Part shown: in pieces, positions 35,986 through 44,645 of the stretch
Layout: the number at the start of each line of letters is the position of its first letter
How positions within the stretch are numbered: position 1 is the stretch's first letter
Assembly (NCBI RefSeq): GCF_026626335.1
Contig: NZ_JAPNTZ010000009.1
Location: 186,001 to 250,000 of the forward strand
Source of the DNA: Paractinoplanes pyxinae
GTDB taxonomy: Bacteria > Actinomycetota > Actinomycetes > Mycobacteriales > Micromonosporaceae
Reading direction: 5' to 3'
Length of the DNA stretch: 64,000 bases
The notes under the pieces: generated by a model
Seen by the model: the letters and a program-made list of their open reading frames with translations, nothing else
Told to the model about the DNA's origin: nothing
Databases searched by the model: none
Translations under genes and position numbers: made by a program

Positions 35986-36591
35986 TCAATCGAGCGGGCA
36001 CCAGACGTCCTCGTCGTTGTCGAGATCCTCCCCCTCGTCCTGATCTTCGTCTTCGTCGCAGAATTCGATCCGGTCGGCTCGCACGGTGAAGTCGTCGACG
36101 CCGGCGAGATCGGCGGTGAGAAGTTCCTTGGCGGTGCACAGTGCATTACCGGGCGGGTGCGCGGCGACGGTCACGGTGAGGAACAGATCGGCGTGCACCC
36201 TGTACAGCGGCAGTCCGTCGATTCGTTCGTGCATGTCCTCGATGCCGTAGCCCTCGTGAAGGCCGTCGAGACAGGTGTGACGCCAAGCCCCGACTTGGGC
36301 TGCGATCTGAGCTTGCGCGTCGCGGAAGATCTCGGAAGGCCGTTCGCCCAGCGCGGGTGTGGCCACCGGTACCCGGAAGTCGACCCGCCGGCCGTCCGGC
36401 AGCGTCGGCAGGCGCAGAGCCGCGAGCAGCGCGTTGCCGGTGTCCAACGTCATGACGTCGTCGTTGACCAGCCGGATCAACTCGGCGACGAGACGCTTCG
36501 GGAGTGCTTCGCCGGTTGACGGGACGTCCGGCGAGGCGGGAGACGGTGTGTCAGGCGAAGACGACGGGCAGGTGGTGAGTGCGGTGTTCAC
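35986..36591 (-). CDS. Hypothetical protein with acidic C-terminus
   Basis: 201 residues from GTG 36591 (AAGGAGG). A Ser/Pro-rich start leads to a helical part (PKRLVAELIRLVNDDVMTLD, EIFRDAQAQIAAQVGAW) and beta strands (HADLFLTVTVAAHPPG), then a strongly acidic tail (DEDEDQDEGEDLDNDED). The acidic end could mimic DNA charge, as seen in some anti-restriction proteins, but length and fold do not match a known one. It follows the C5-methyltransferase by 170 bases on the same strand. Confidence 0.5.
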   Translation of the reverse strand: MNTALTTCPSSSPDTPSPASPDVPSTGEALPKRLVAELIRLVNDDVMTLDTGNALLAALRLPTLPDGRRVDFRVPVATPALGERPSEIFRDAQAQIAAQVGAWRHTCLDGLHEGYGIEDMHERIDGLPLYRVHADLFLTVTVAAHPPGNALCTAKELLTADLAGVDDFTVRADRIEFCDEDEDQDEGEDLDNDEDVWCPLD

Positions 36592-36760
36592 CGTGTGGCC
36601 TCCTTGGGCTACGGACGGGACTCTGGAGGTCGAACCGGTGCAGTGCTGGTCGGTGCGGGCGTTGAGGCGTTCTCGGATAGGGGCAGCGCGGTTGCTTCGG
36701 CGTCACGCAGGCGGGATCCCTGGGGACCCCGCCTACGTGATGTGCTCGCGCCCAGAGGTC

Positions 36761-38237
36761 TCAGCCAGGCCGGCTGAGACGTGCCAGCGCGGTGCCGGCG
36801 GGCCCAGTCGTGCGGTACCGGGATCCGTCGAGGCCCGCGTTCACCGGCTCCCACCGGTGCGGGCACAGCAGGATCCGCAACGCGAACGCGGCTTGCTGCC
36901 AGACCACCTCGTTGCCGAGGACCCGCAGCGCGGCGGTGCGCGGCAGGTCCCGGTCGGTGACCCAGCCCTGGTCGAGGCCCATCAGCCATTCGACGAACGG
37001 CGGGGCCAGCACCGGCCGGCCGTGCTTGCCCTGCTGGGTCGGGTCCGGCACTGGCCGGTCCAGCAGGCCCTCCCATCGGGCGACCGCTGCGGCGTAGACG
37101 CCCCACCGCTGCTCGTCGGGCTCGCCGAGCGCGGCGACCGCGGTGACCAGATCGGCGCCGCCGTCGCCGTGAACGCAGAGGCCGTGCCCGTCGCTGGCCC
37201 GCGGCGTAGGCAACATCCGGACCCGGACCGCCGCCGATGACAGGGTGAGATCACCGTGGCTGCCACGCTGCCCCGGACAACCCTTCTCCCCGTCGCTGGC
37301 GCGCGGGGTGGGCAGCAGCACCTGCGACAGCGGTGGCCGAAACCCTTGCCCGGCTCGCCGGCCCGGGGTTCCGGTGTCACTGGCCCGCGGTGTCGGCAGC
37401 AGCCGGGTGGCGTCGGTCAGGGTGTGACCGGCGTGCCCGAGCATGGGTTTGCTGCGTCCGGCGGTGGCGTTGGCCGAGCTGCGGCTGTCGGCCACCGTCG
37501 GGGTCGGTAACAAGCTGCCGGCCAGCTGCGGCAGGTAGGGCCTGCGGGCCGCCCCGGCCGACACGGACTTGTTCGAGCCGTAGGTGACGGCGGTCGGGGT
37601 GGGCAGCAGCGTGCGGCTGCCGCCCGGCTCGATCAGGTCCGGCAGCCCGTACGGGTGGCCGGGGCCTTTGCCGTCACGGGCGCACGGTGTCGGCAGCACC
37701 GGCCCTGACGACGGTGTCGAAGCCGGAGTGGGCGGCCAGCAGAAACAACCTGTCACGGCGGTGAGCTGCGCCGACATCGGAAGCGCGTAGGCATACCCAG
37801 CGTGTGTCGTACCCGCTCGCGGCCAGATCGGCGTGGATGACATCGAAGCCGCGTCGGAGGAGCGCGGCCACGTTCTCCACGAAGACCAGCGGGGGTAGAA
37901 GCGCGCGAACGGCGTCGGCGACGGCCGTCCAGACGCTGGAGTTGCGGCCGGTGATGCCGGCCCTCTTCCCCGCGTTGCTGATGTCTTGGCAGGGGAATCC
38001 GGCGGTGATGATGTCGACCGGGCCGACGCTGCTCCAGTCGACGGTGCGGATGTCGCCGAGGTTGACGACGTCCGGCCACCGCGCGGCGAGGACTTTCTGG
38101 GCGTGCGGGTCGGTTTCGGCGTACCAGGCGAGCCGGCTGCCGAGGACCGCTTCGACGGCGAGGTCGAGCCCGCCGAACCCGGTGCAGAGGGACCCGATCC
38201 GGAGTTGCCCGGAACCGGCTGCGGGCGGTTCAATCAC
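36761..38237 (-). pseudogene. C5-cytosine DNA methyltransferase, frameshifted
   Basis: GTG 38237 starts a frame with motif I (GSLCTGFGGLDLAVEA), motif IV with the catalytic Cys83 (AGFPCQDIS), motif VI (FVENV, 119-123) and motif VIII (AHRRDRLFLL). It stops at 37674. The target-recognition part and motif X (LRVLGNEVVWQQAAFALRIL) continue in another frame to 36761. The switch lies between about 37680 and 37740. The downstream part contains five copies of (L/M)LPTP followed by R/T-A/V-x-D/S, a repeat often seen in actinobacterial enzymes of this kind. Corrected, it is about 490 residues. No restriction partner is seen. Confidence 0.82.
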
Positions 38238-39145
38238 GCCACCTCCCGCAACCCGGACCCGTCACCGGACCGCGCATCGGCCGAGACAGCCGCGGTCTCC
38301 TCGGGAGCCGCTTCGGCCGGGTGCGGGCAGCTCCACGGCCCGCACCCCGGCGTCTCTTGCTCCTCGCCGGCGCGCGGGCGCAGCACCACCTCGTCGAGCG
38401 GCACCCGCTGCCAGTGCAGGAAGAACTGCCCGCGCAGCGGATGCCCGTCGGCGTTCGCCTGCGCCGATCCGTGCCGGATCGCGGCGTCGAACGCGACCGC
38501 GTCCGCCCAGCCCGCCGGGTCCTCGTCACAAAGCTGAGCCCACTCGAGGTCGGTGTGAAATGGGCAACCGAGGCACGCCGATCTCGGCGTATCCGCCAGG
38601 TCCTGTTCGGCCAAGAACGCCGAGCAGTCGCCGCGCCGCCATCCGAGATCGAGCAGCGGGAAGACGTTGCGCATGTACCCGACGTCGGCGTCACGCGCCC
38701 GATGCACTTCGTCGACCGAGATACCGATCGCCATCTGCGCGTACATACCGGCCGGCACCCGCGCGGGGTGCGGATGGCCGAGCCTGCGCCGCACGTCCGC
38801 CTTGATCGGGCGGATTTTATACTCGCTCGTACATTGACGGCGGCCCATGCCTTGCTCGCCGTTGAGGCCGAGGGTGAACAGCGGCATGGACGCGAACCGA
38901 TGCTGCGGGTCGAGGGCGTCGTCGCGGATGTTGCCGGCCGAGACCCGCACGATCGGGATCCCCGCCGGTGCGGCGATCTCCTCCAGACGCTGCAGTTGGG
39001 AGTAGACCGCGGCCGGCTCCCAGCCGGTGTCGGAGAAGATCGCGGCGTCGAACGCCGGGATCCGCCCCTGGACGGCGAGCAGCAATAGCGCCGAGCTTTG
39101 TATGCCGGCGCCCAGCGAGAGATAGCGGGCGATGGGTGCGGTCAC
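38234..39145 (-). CDS. PP-loop (PAPS-reductase-like) ATPase
   Basis: 303 residues from GTG 39145. PP-loop: YLSLGAGIQSSALLLLA (SxGxxSSA). Downstream RRQCTSEYKIRPIKADVRRR and ACLGCPFH carry cysteines in the CxxEYK / CxxCPF pattern of the phage- and element-borne PAPS-reductase-like family, so they may hold an Fe-S cluster or sulfur. It overlaps both neighbours by GTGA. PP-loop proteins activate substrates with ATP and can take part in DNA or tRNA sulfur chemistry. With methyltransferases beside it, a role in DNA modification is a fair guess. Confidence 0.7.
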   Translation of the reverse strand: MTAPIARYLSLGAGIQSSALLLLAVQGRIPAFDAAIFSDTGWEPAAVYSQLQRLEEIAAPAGIPIVRVSAGNIRDDALDPQHRFASMPLFTLGLNGEQGMGRRQCTSEYKIRPIKADVRRRLGHPHPARVPAGMYAQMAIGISVDEVHRARDADVGYMRNVFPLLDLGWRRGDCSAFLAEQDLADTPRSACLGCPFHTDLEWAQLCDEDPAGWADAVAFDAAIRHGSAQANADGHPLRGQFFLHWQRVPLDEVVLRPRAGEEQETPGCGPWSCPHPAEAAPEETAAVSADARSGDGSGLREVA

Positions 39146-40119
39146 GCAACCACCCCGCCTTCGGCGAGTCCTGGTGCCTGGAACACCAGGACGTCTTCGT
39201 GCGCGATCAGGTGCATCGGCGTGCCGGCCCGGCGGGCTTTACGGACGGCTTGCAGTTGGAAGAAGCTGGGCCGTGCGACCAGCTGGTCGTCGCGGACCGC
39301 CGCCAGCAGGGCCACGCACCGGTCGACCGGGATGAGCCCGGCCCGCACTCCGGCGCCGATGACCGCGGAGGGCAGGTCGACGAGCTGGCCGTGTTTGCGC
39401 CACGGCCGGGCCGTCACCACGACCACCCCGCCTGGGCGTAGCAGCGTCCGGCAGCCGGCCAGGATTTGCGCGAACCCGTCGGCCAGGCCGGTCAGGTCGC
39501 GGTAGGCGAGGTTTCCCTTGTCGGTGCCGTCGTTGTAGGAGTTGTCGGACTTGCGGACCCCGCTTTCGCCCGGCTCGACCAGGCCGTGCACGGTCGGCCC
39601 GTACGGCGGGCTGGTCACCACCAGCGCCGCCTGTCCGGTCAGGGCTGACGGGACCATTGACAGGATGCTCGTGGAGTCGCCGCGGATGACTGCGGCCCGT
39701 CCGGTTGCGCCCTGGGTGTGGGCGTGTTTGATGTTGGCGTCGGCGATGTCCGACCAGCGGGACTCGTACTCGATGCCGAACGCGTCGCGGCCGGCGTGGA
39801 CCGCTTCGACCAGGGTGGTGCCGATCCCGCACATCGGGTCGAGCACCAGATCGCCAGGCTGGGTGTAGTGGGCGATGGTGTGCGCGGCGATCGCCGGGAG
39901 CATCCGGGCGGGGTGTTTGACCGACTCGGCTAGGTAGCGGCCCTTGCGCTGGACCGGTCCGGTGGACTGGGCGGTCGCCCATACCGACAGGCCGTCGGGC
40001 CCGGCGGCGCGAAGCTGGGCGTCGTAGGCGCGGTGCCGCCCGCCGGAACCCGGCTGAGAAGGAGTGTCGGGCTGGGTGCCCGGATTCTGCGGTGAACGGT
40101 GCTTAGCCACGGCGATCAC
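39142..40119 (-). CDS. N4-cytosine/N6-adenine DNA methyltransferase (beta-type order)
   Basis: 325 residues. Motif order is TRD-side first: motif I-like LVLDPMCGIGTTLVEA at residues 92-107 and the catalytic TSPPYGPTV at 169-177. S/TPPY is usual for N4-cytosine enzymes, though N6-adenine cannot be excluded. The GTG at 40119 overlaps the previous gene by 17 bases, and a second GTG 9 bases on is possible. It would transfer a methyl group from SAM to element or host DNA. No restriction endonuclease gene is adjacent, so it may protect the element on entry into new cells. Confidence 0.85.
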   Translation of the reverse strand: MIAVAKHRSPQNPGTQPDTPSQPGSGGRHRAYDAQLRAAGPDGLSVWATAQSTGPVQRKGRYLAESVKHPARMLPAIAAHTIAHYTQPGDLVLDPMCGIGTTLVEAVHAGRDAFGIEYESRWSDIADANIKHAHTQGATGRAAVIRGDSTSILSMVPSALTGQAALVVTSPPYGPTVHGLVEPGESGVRKSDNSYNDGTDKGNLAYRDLTGLADGFAQILAGCRTLLRPGGVVVVTARPWRKHGQLVDLPSAVIGAGVRAGLIPVDRCVALLAAVRDDQLVARPSFFQLQAVRKARRAGTPMHLIAHEDVLVFQAPGLAEGGVVA

Positions 40120-41023
40120 CGCCCCGCCGGTCGCGCTTGCCGGATCGCGGCGCCGGCCGGTCGGTCTGGCTGAAGACGAGCAGGTCGGCGTGCACCCGCA
40201 GGTGCGCGGCCTGCCACTGCCCGGTGGCGTCGGCCAGGGCGAGTAGCTCTTCGTCGGTGACGTGGTAGATGAACGCGTCGCCGTCGGTGTCGGCGGCGAC
40301 CGCGACGATGTGCTGCAGGTAGCCGAGCCGGACCCCGGCGGCGGCCTGCACGACCGGCGTGAAGTCCTCCGGGATCGGCGGGGTGCCGGCCGGAACCGTC
40401 ACGACGAGGATGAGGCAGCCGCCGGGGCGCAGCAGCTGCGCGCAGGCGGTCAGCAGCCACGCCAGCCGGACCCGGTTGGCGGCGTCGCCGCTGTCGAGGG
40501 GCCAGCGGGCGACCACCAGACTGGTCACCCCGTGCAGGGAGCCGTCGGCCGGCACCTCCACGTCCGGGGCGCCGGCGGGGTGCAGGTCCGGGTCGGTGAG
40601 GTCGTCACCGAACCAGGCGCTTAGCTCCGGCAGATCCTCGTCGTCCGCATCGGCGCTGTCGCCGGTGAAGGTAGTGGTGTCGGCCGAATGTCCTGGGGTG
40701 GCCGGGCCGATGATGAGGCTGGACGCGTCGGTGAACCAGGCCGGATGGTGCAGGCGGCCACCGGCCGTGCAGGCCTGGGTGAGGGCGTGGCCGTCGGTGA
40801 GGTCGACGACGGCCTCCCCGGGGCGCGAGTAGGCGGCGATGAGCCGGGCCGCGAGCCGGGCGCCGATGCTGCGGTCGGCGTCGGCTTCGGTGCGGGCGGT
40901 GCGCCAGACGGTGATGGGGACCGGCGGGGCGCCGGCGATCAGGTCGGTCGGGGCCGCGTCGAGTGCGGCCGGGTCGGCGGGGGTGGACGGGTCGGTGTGG
41001 TGCTGCGGCGTGTGCTTGCTCAT
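40103..41023 (-). CDS. Methyltransferase-like protein with degenerate motifs
   Basis: About 306 residues from ATG 41023. AYSRPGEAVVDLTDGHALTQ aligns with the SAM loop of the neighbouring methyltransferase (YTQPGDLVLDPMCG), but the Gly-rich turn is lost. Where the TSPPY motif would be, it reads VVARWPLDSG. The end (YHVTDEELLALADATGQW, HLRVHADLLVFSQTD) mirrors the partner's end (HLIAHEDVLVFQAPG). So it is probably a paralogue turned into a non-catalytic partner, possibly forming a heterodimer with 39142-40119. It is first in the modification operon. Confidence 0.6.
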   Translation of the reverse strand: MSKHTPQHHTDPSTPADPAALDAAPTDLIAGAPPVPITVWRTARTEADADRSIGARLAARLIAAYSRPGEAVVDLTDGHALTQACTAGGRLHHPAWFTDASSLIIGPATPGHSADTTTFTGDSADADDEDLPELSAWFGDDLTDPDLHPAGAPDVEVPADGSLHGVTSLVVARWPLDSGDAANRVRLAWLLTACAQLLRPGGCLILVVTVPAGTPPIPEDFTPVVQAAAGVRLGYLQHIVAVAADTDGDAFIYHVTDEELLALADATGQWQAAHLRVHADLLVFSQTDRPAPRSGKRDRRGGDRRG

Positions 41024-41063
41024 GAAGTGGCTGGGCTCCGCGCCGCGCCGTGATGCGCTGACA

Positions 41064-41100
41064 CCCTCAAACCGGGTTTTGTGCGCTGTGGCGAACACTC
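41064..41100 (-). promoter_or_regulatory. 37-bp shared upstream element, methylase-operon copy
   Basis: On the minus strand this matches 48533-48569 at 35 of 37 bases. It contains the imperfect palindrome CAAAACCCGGTTTG. It lies 41 bases upstream of ATG 41023, with CTGAC boxes behind it (41118-41122 and 41129-41133). This suggests a promoter/operator shared with the secretion operon. Confidence 0.6.
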
Positions 41101-41136
41101 GCGGTCCTGGCAGCGGTCTGACACTGTTCTGACGCC

Positions 41137-41510
41137 GCCCGCCGGCCGGAACCGCCGGGCACGTCGGCGGGGGCTGTCAGCCGTCCGTCAGGCGCCGCGG
41201 ATCCCGCGGATGTGCCGCTGCCGGATTCTTGTTAGCCGTTGGTGGCTCAACGACTGACATGGTGCCATTTGCCGTAGGCGCAGGTCAGCACCGTTTTGTC
41301 AGAACCGTGTCGGACGGCCGTCAGGTGGATGCGGGACCTCAGCAGGGGCTGCTTCGCCGCGTGTTCGCCTCGTGTGTCCGAGCTGACCTGCGGTGTTGGA
41401 ACGGTGTCAGCGGCGCGTGGCGCAGTCAGCGGCATGCCGCACGCGGCCGGACCTTCATGGCCACGGTCGCCGGCGAAACCGACCGCCTCGAATTTCAGGA
41501 GCCCGCACGC
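41137..41510. other. Divergent intergenic region
   Basis: No gene seen. It separates the modification operon from the sigma-like gene and contains scattered GTCAG/CTGAC pentamers (for example in GGCTGTCAGCC at about 41174) and, just before the next gene, AGGAG at 41497-41501. The promoter of 41511-42365 should lie here. Confidence 0.4.
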
Positions 41511-42365
41511 ATGACTGCCATTGACTGGCCCGACTCGCCGCTGGACGCCGTCGACGCCGCCTTCACCGCCTTGACCACTGGACCGAAGCCGTTGCTGCTC
41601 GACCTGGAGCCGCTGCGTGAAGGCACCGACCTACCCGCGGGCAGGCCCAGCCTGCCCGCGCTGCGGCGCTGGCTGCTCAAGCACCCGCGCTCTTTCGCTG
41701 CCCGCGACGCGGTCTGGACGGAGCTGATCCGCCGGGCCCGCCTCGACGGCCCGGCGTGGGTGATTGCCGCGACTGCCCTCGCCATGCCGTCGCTGCGCCG
41801 CTACGCCGGGCAGCTGCGCCGTGGCTGGGGCGGCGACGCCTACGATTTGGACGCGGAGATACTTACCGGCTTCCTGACCGCGCTACGCGACCGGGTGGAC
41901 CTGGCCCGGCCTGCGCCGTACGCGTCGCTGTGCCGGGCCGCGTGGCGCGCCGGGCACGAGCTGCACCAGCGCGACGGCGCCGAGGCGATCCCGCTGCCGG
42001 AAGAGATCCTCGAACATGTCACCGGCCCCCGGACTCCGAGGCGGCCATGGGGTCATCCCGATTTGCTGGTGCGCCGCGCCGTCGTGCTCGGCATCGTCGA
42101 TGCGGAAGACGAGCAGTCCTACATCGACGTGCGGCTCGGCGGTCGGGCGATCGAACCTATTGCCGCCCGCCTCGGCCTGCAGGTCGACACCCTGCGCCGC
42201 CGCGTCGAACGCATTGACGCCCGCATCGCCGAGGCCGTCTGCGACGGCATGCTCGAAGAGGCCACTTCGCCGCAGCTGCGCGAGAAGCTGGAGAAGCGAG
42301 CTAAGCAACGCGCCCGGATCCGTGCCGGCCGCGCCGCCACACCGCGGCGGCTCATCGCCGCCTGA
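41511..42365 (+). CDS. Sigma-70-like/helix-turn-helix protein of the element
   Basis: 284 residues from ATG 41511 (AGGAG nine bases upstream). The middle (YAGQLRRGWGGDAYDLDAEI, TALRDRVDLARPAPYASL, AWRAGHELHQ) resembles sigma region 2 in layout. The C-terminus has a region-4-like HTH (EPIAARLGLQVDTLRRRVER) followed by a basic tail. Full sigma function is not certain. It may be the activator that reads the shared 37-bp elements or the GTCAG boxes. It is closed by a clear terminator. Confidence 0.55.
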   Translation: MTAIDWPDSPLDAVDAAFTALTTGPKPLLLDLEPLREGTDLPAGRPSLPALRRWLLKHPRSFAARDAVWTELIRRARLDGPAWVIAATALAMPSLRRYAGQLRRGWGGDAYDLDAEILTGFLTALRDRVDLARPAPYASLCRAAWRAGHELHQRDGAEAIPLPEEILEHVTGPRTPRRPWGHPDLLVRRAVVLGIVDAEDEQSYIDVRLGGRAIEPIAARLGLQVDTLRRRVERIDARIAEAVCDGMLEEATSPQLREKLEKRAKQRARIRAGRAATPRRLIAA

Positions 42366-42384
42366 GAACCGCCTGCACCAACCA

Positions 42385-42422
42385 GGCAGCGGACCCGACA
42401 CCGTGTCGGTCCGCTGCCTTTT
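42385..42422 (+). terminator. Rho-independent terminator of the sigma-like gene
   Basis: A long hairpin (GGCAGCGGAC pairs with GTCCGCTGCC, extended inward by CCGACA/TGTCGG) is followed by TTTT at 42419-42422. It lies 20 bases after the stop at 42365. Confidence 0.88.
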
Positions 42423-42781
42423 GCCATCCAAGCCCCAAGGCGGCAGGACCCGTAGGCGCGCGACAGCGTCGTCAGCTCGACAGTGGACCGGCGCCGCAGG
42501 CCCCCGTCCACGCCGTGCTGTCGGACGGCGTTGAAGGTATCGAAGTGGGGCGCCCACGGTGAGGGCCGCACTTCTCGACCGCTTCGGCGCCGGCCCCAGA
42601 GCCACCGGCCGCCGCCCTTGCAGCAGCGGCGACCACACCGTGCCCGCCCCGTCGCGAACCACGCCCGTGCGCGGCGCGATGTCACCAGGCGCGGGCTCAC
42701 CACCCGTCCGGTAGCGGTCTGACAACGGGCGTGCTGCTCGCTGTTGTCGGTCGCGTGTCAGCCGCCAAGCCATCTGGTTTT
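42423..42781. other. Intergenic, left junction of the 42.8-48.4 kb insert
   Basis: No gene recognised. Contains CTGAC at about 42718 and TGTCAG at about 42757 near its right edge, and leads into the inverted repeat at 42782. Confidence 0.4.
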
Positions 42782-42825
42782 GTTCGCGAGTTCAGGCACC
42801 AGTTGTTCGCGACTTTCGACACCAC
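42782..42825 (+). repeat. 44-bp inverted repeat, left copy, with internal GTTCGCGA units
   Basis: Matches the reverse complement of 48398-48441 at 40 of 44 bases. It consists of two tandem copies of GTTCGCGA(G/C)TT..GGCACCA-like units about 23 bases apart, and a third GTTCGCGAGTTTGGG occurs at 42847. Tandem arms like these are typical of recombinase-bound transposon ends. Confidence 0.7.
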
Positions 42826-43047
42826 CGAGGCCTCATCTGTTTCGATGTTCGCGAGTTTGGGCCCCACCCTGACCCAGACCCGCTCAGGCGTCGTCGGGCG
42901 GCCCCATCGTTCACGCACGGTGACGGGGTGGCTGAGATTGGGCGCGCCTTGTCCGCGGTAGCGTGCGGCCAATTCGTTGATCCAGCACCGAGGTATTCGC
43001 TCAATCGCCGACCAGCCGCAGAGCCAAATGCCGGATCCGTGCCCGGC

Positions 43048-43260
43048 CTAGGCGCGGATCTTCGGCTTGCGCTCGGCGACGTAGCGGCGCAATACCAGGA
43101 CACCTCGCGCATCCTGTGCTCGTCGATCAGCCGGTCGAAGATCCGCTTGATGGTGTGCCGCTGCTTGACCGGAGCATCGAGATCACCGCGCAGCATGTCG
43201 TCGATGACCGGCTTGAACTCATCCAGCTTCGACGGCCGCGGCGGCATCCGTCCGGCCCGG
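43048..43260 (-). pseudogene. istA: IS21 istA transposase remnant
   Basis: The minus strand reads RPSKLDEFKPVIDDMLRGDL, KQRHTIKRIFDRLIDEHRM and, after a one-base shift near 43110, LRRYVAERKPKIRA then a stop. This is the HTH-following region of IstA proteins. The DDE core and the istB gene are missing, so the remnant is inactive. Confidence 0.7.
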
Positions 43261-43349
43261 CGGGCCTCGGCGCCTGCCGCCGCCCAAGATCGCGGCATGA
43301 GATGCTGTGATCTCGCTGCGACAGGCAACGGACGCTGGTAGGAGGCGCG

Positions 43350-43712
43350 GTGACACGACGGTGGCCGGGCCCCGTGCTGCTGACCGTCCTAGCCTTGGTG
43401 ATCTACCTGATCACCCCGGATCGGCTGCCTGCCACGCAACAGCCTCACCCGCTGCCCGGCGGCGGGCAGAGCTGGCTGGCCGGCAGCGCCCACGATCCCG
43501 CCCAGCACCCTCAGCTGACCTCCGACGGCGTCACCATCCTGCCCCGCGCGGACACCCAACCCGCCGGCGCCGACGCGGCCCTGCTGCCGCTGCCCGCGTT
43601 CAGCCCGCCCCTCGCGGACCCGTCTCCAGGGCGCCTGAGTGACAGGCCGACCTGGCAGTCCATCGCCGCATGGCAGCCCGACCTGCACGCCCTGCAGATC
43701 CTGCGCTGCTGA
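43350..43712 (+). CDS. Small secreted or membrane-anchored protein
   Basis: 120 residues from GTG 43350 (AGGAGG at 43340-43345). A basic start and one hydrophobic helix (GPVLLTVLALVIYLITPDRL) are followed by a Pro/Gln/Ala-rich extracytoplasmic part and a terminal Cys. No family recognised. It precedes the CadD-like gene in the same direction but with 146 bases between. Confidence 0.55.
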   Translation: MTRRWPGPVLLTVLALVIYLITPDRLPATQQPHPLPGGGQSWLAGSAHDPAQHPQLTSDGVTILPRADTQPAGADAALLPLPAFSPPLADPSPGRLSDRPTWQSIAAWQPDLHALQILRC

Positions 43713-43858
43713 CTGAGCCCGGGCCGGGCACCACCTGCCGCACGCCGCCACATGGCGCGGCGGCCCCGTTGTGCCGTGCCCTCCGCGTCCTCATCAGCAG
43801 CATCTTCAGAGGTTGATCACATGCAGACATCTGTCATCGGCACCCCGGCGGGGCGGTC

Positions 43859-44458
43859 ATGAACCTGAGCATCATCGGACAGGCCGCGGGCCTGTTCGCG
43901 GTCACCAACATCGACGACATCCTGATCCTGGCCCTGTTCTTCGCCCAAGGCGCAGGCCACCGCAACACCACCCGCAACATCCTCGCCGGCCAGTACCTCG
44001 GCTTCGCCGGCATCCTCGCCGTCGCCGTGGCAGCCGCGGTCGGCGCTACCTTCCTGCCGGACGAGGCCGTACCCTACCTCGGCCTGCTCCCGCTGGCCCT
44101 GGGCATCAAAGCCGCCGTCCAAGCATGGCGGCACCGCAACGACAACGACGACGACCAGAGCGAGGCGAACAACGACGCTCCGGGGATCCTCGCCGTCGCC
44201 GCCGTCACATTCGCCAACGGCGGCGACAACATCGGCGTCTACGTGCCGGTCTTCGCCACCGCCGGAGCCGGCGGCATGACCGTTTACGTGATCGTCTTCC
44301 TGCTCCTGGTCGGCGTGTGGGTCGCTGCCGGGCGCTTCTTCGCCACGCGCCCGATCATCGCCAAGGCACTCAGCCGCTGGGGACACATCATCCTGCCCAT
44401 CGTCCTGATCGGCATCGGCCTGCTCATCCTCATCGAGGGCGGGGCATTCGGCCTATAA
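43859..44458 (+). CDS. CadD-family cadmium-resistance-type transporter
   Basis: The 199-residue protein has five to six hydrophobic spans, close to the length of CadD proteins. The family start AAGLFAVTNIDDILILALFF (N-x-DD in the first span), GQYLGFAGILAVAV and TFANGGDNIGVYVPVF (G-x-DN in the fourth span) are conserved; the acidic residues are thought to take part in metal passage. CadD proteins confer resistance to divalent cations such as cadmium. Some members here may instead act on other solutes. It ends before a 46-bp palindromic terminator. Confidence 0.85.
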   Translation: MNLSIIGQAAGLFAVTNIDDILILALFFAQGAGHRNTTRNILAGQYLGFAGILAVAVAAAVGATFLPDEAVPYLGLLPLALGIKAAVQAWRHRNDNDDDQSEANNDAPGILAVAAVTFANGGDNIGVYVPVFATAGAGGMTVYVIVFLLLVGVWVAAGRFFATRPIIAKALSRWGHIILPIVLIGIGLLILIEGGAFGL

Positions 44459-44464
44459 ACCCCT

Positions 44465-44510
44465 GACAACGGAGCGGGGGTGCCCGGCCGGGCACCCCCG
44501 CTCCGTTGTC
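44465..44510. terminator. Bidirectional 46-bp palindromic terminator
   Basis: Perfect 23-bp arms (GACAACGGAGCGGGGGTGCC and its complement) meet at the centre. It lies seven bases after the CadD stop and ahead of the convergent AraC gene, so it likely serves both. Confidence 0.82.
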
Positions 44511-44645
44511 GTTCACCACACTTCAGGTTTCCTGGCACTGGGGCCCGTAGTCGATCGGTTCCGCCTGCCCTGGCGCCTCTTATCGGGTCGGGAAGCATCT
44601 TGGGCTGTTCATTTGCCGCGGAGGTGGCCTCGTTCGGTGAGGTGT

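Noticed and set aside
37200..37680. The LPTP repeats of the C5 methyltransferase as a candidate CRISPR-like or minisatellite array
   Set aside because: The repeats are in protein, unevenly spaced and varied at DNA level. They fit the known repeat in such methyltransferases.
37742..38233. The upstream part of the frame that carries the C5-methyltransferase C-terminus (Ser/Pro/Thr-rich)
   Set aside because: The overlapping frame has motifs I, IV, VI and VIII. Only the part after about 37740 of this frame is real coding sequence.
41883..42773. A minus-strand frame opposite the sigma-like gene
   Set aside because: Biased composition, no motif, and it crosses the clear terminator at 42385-42422.
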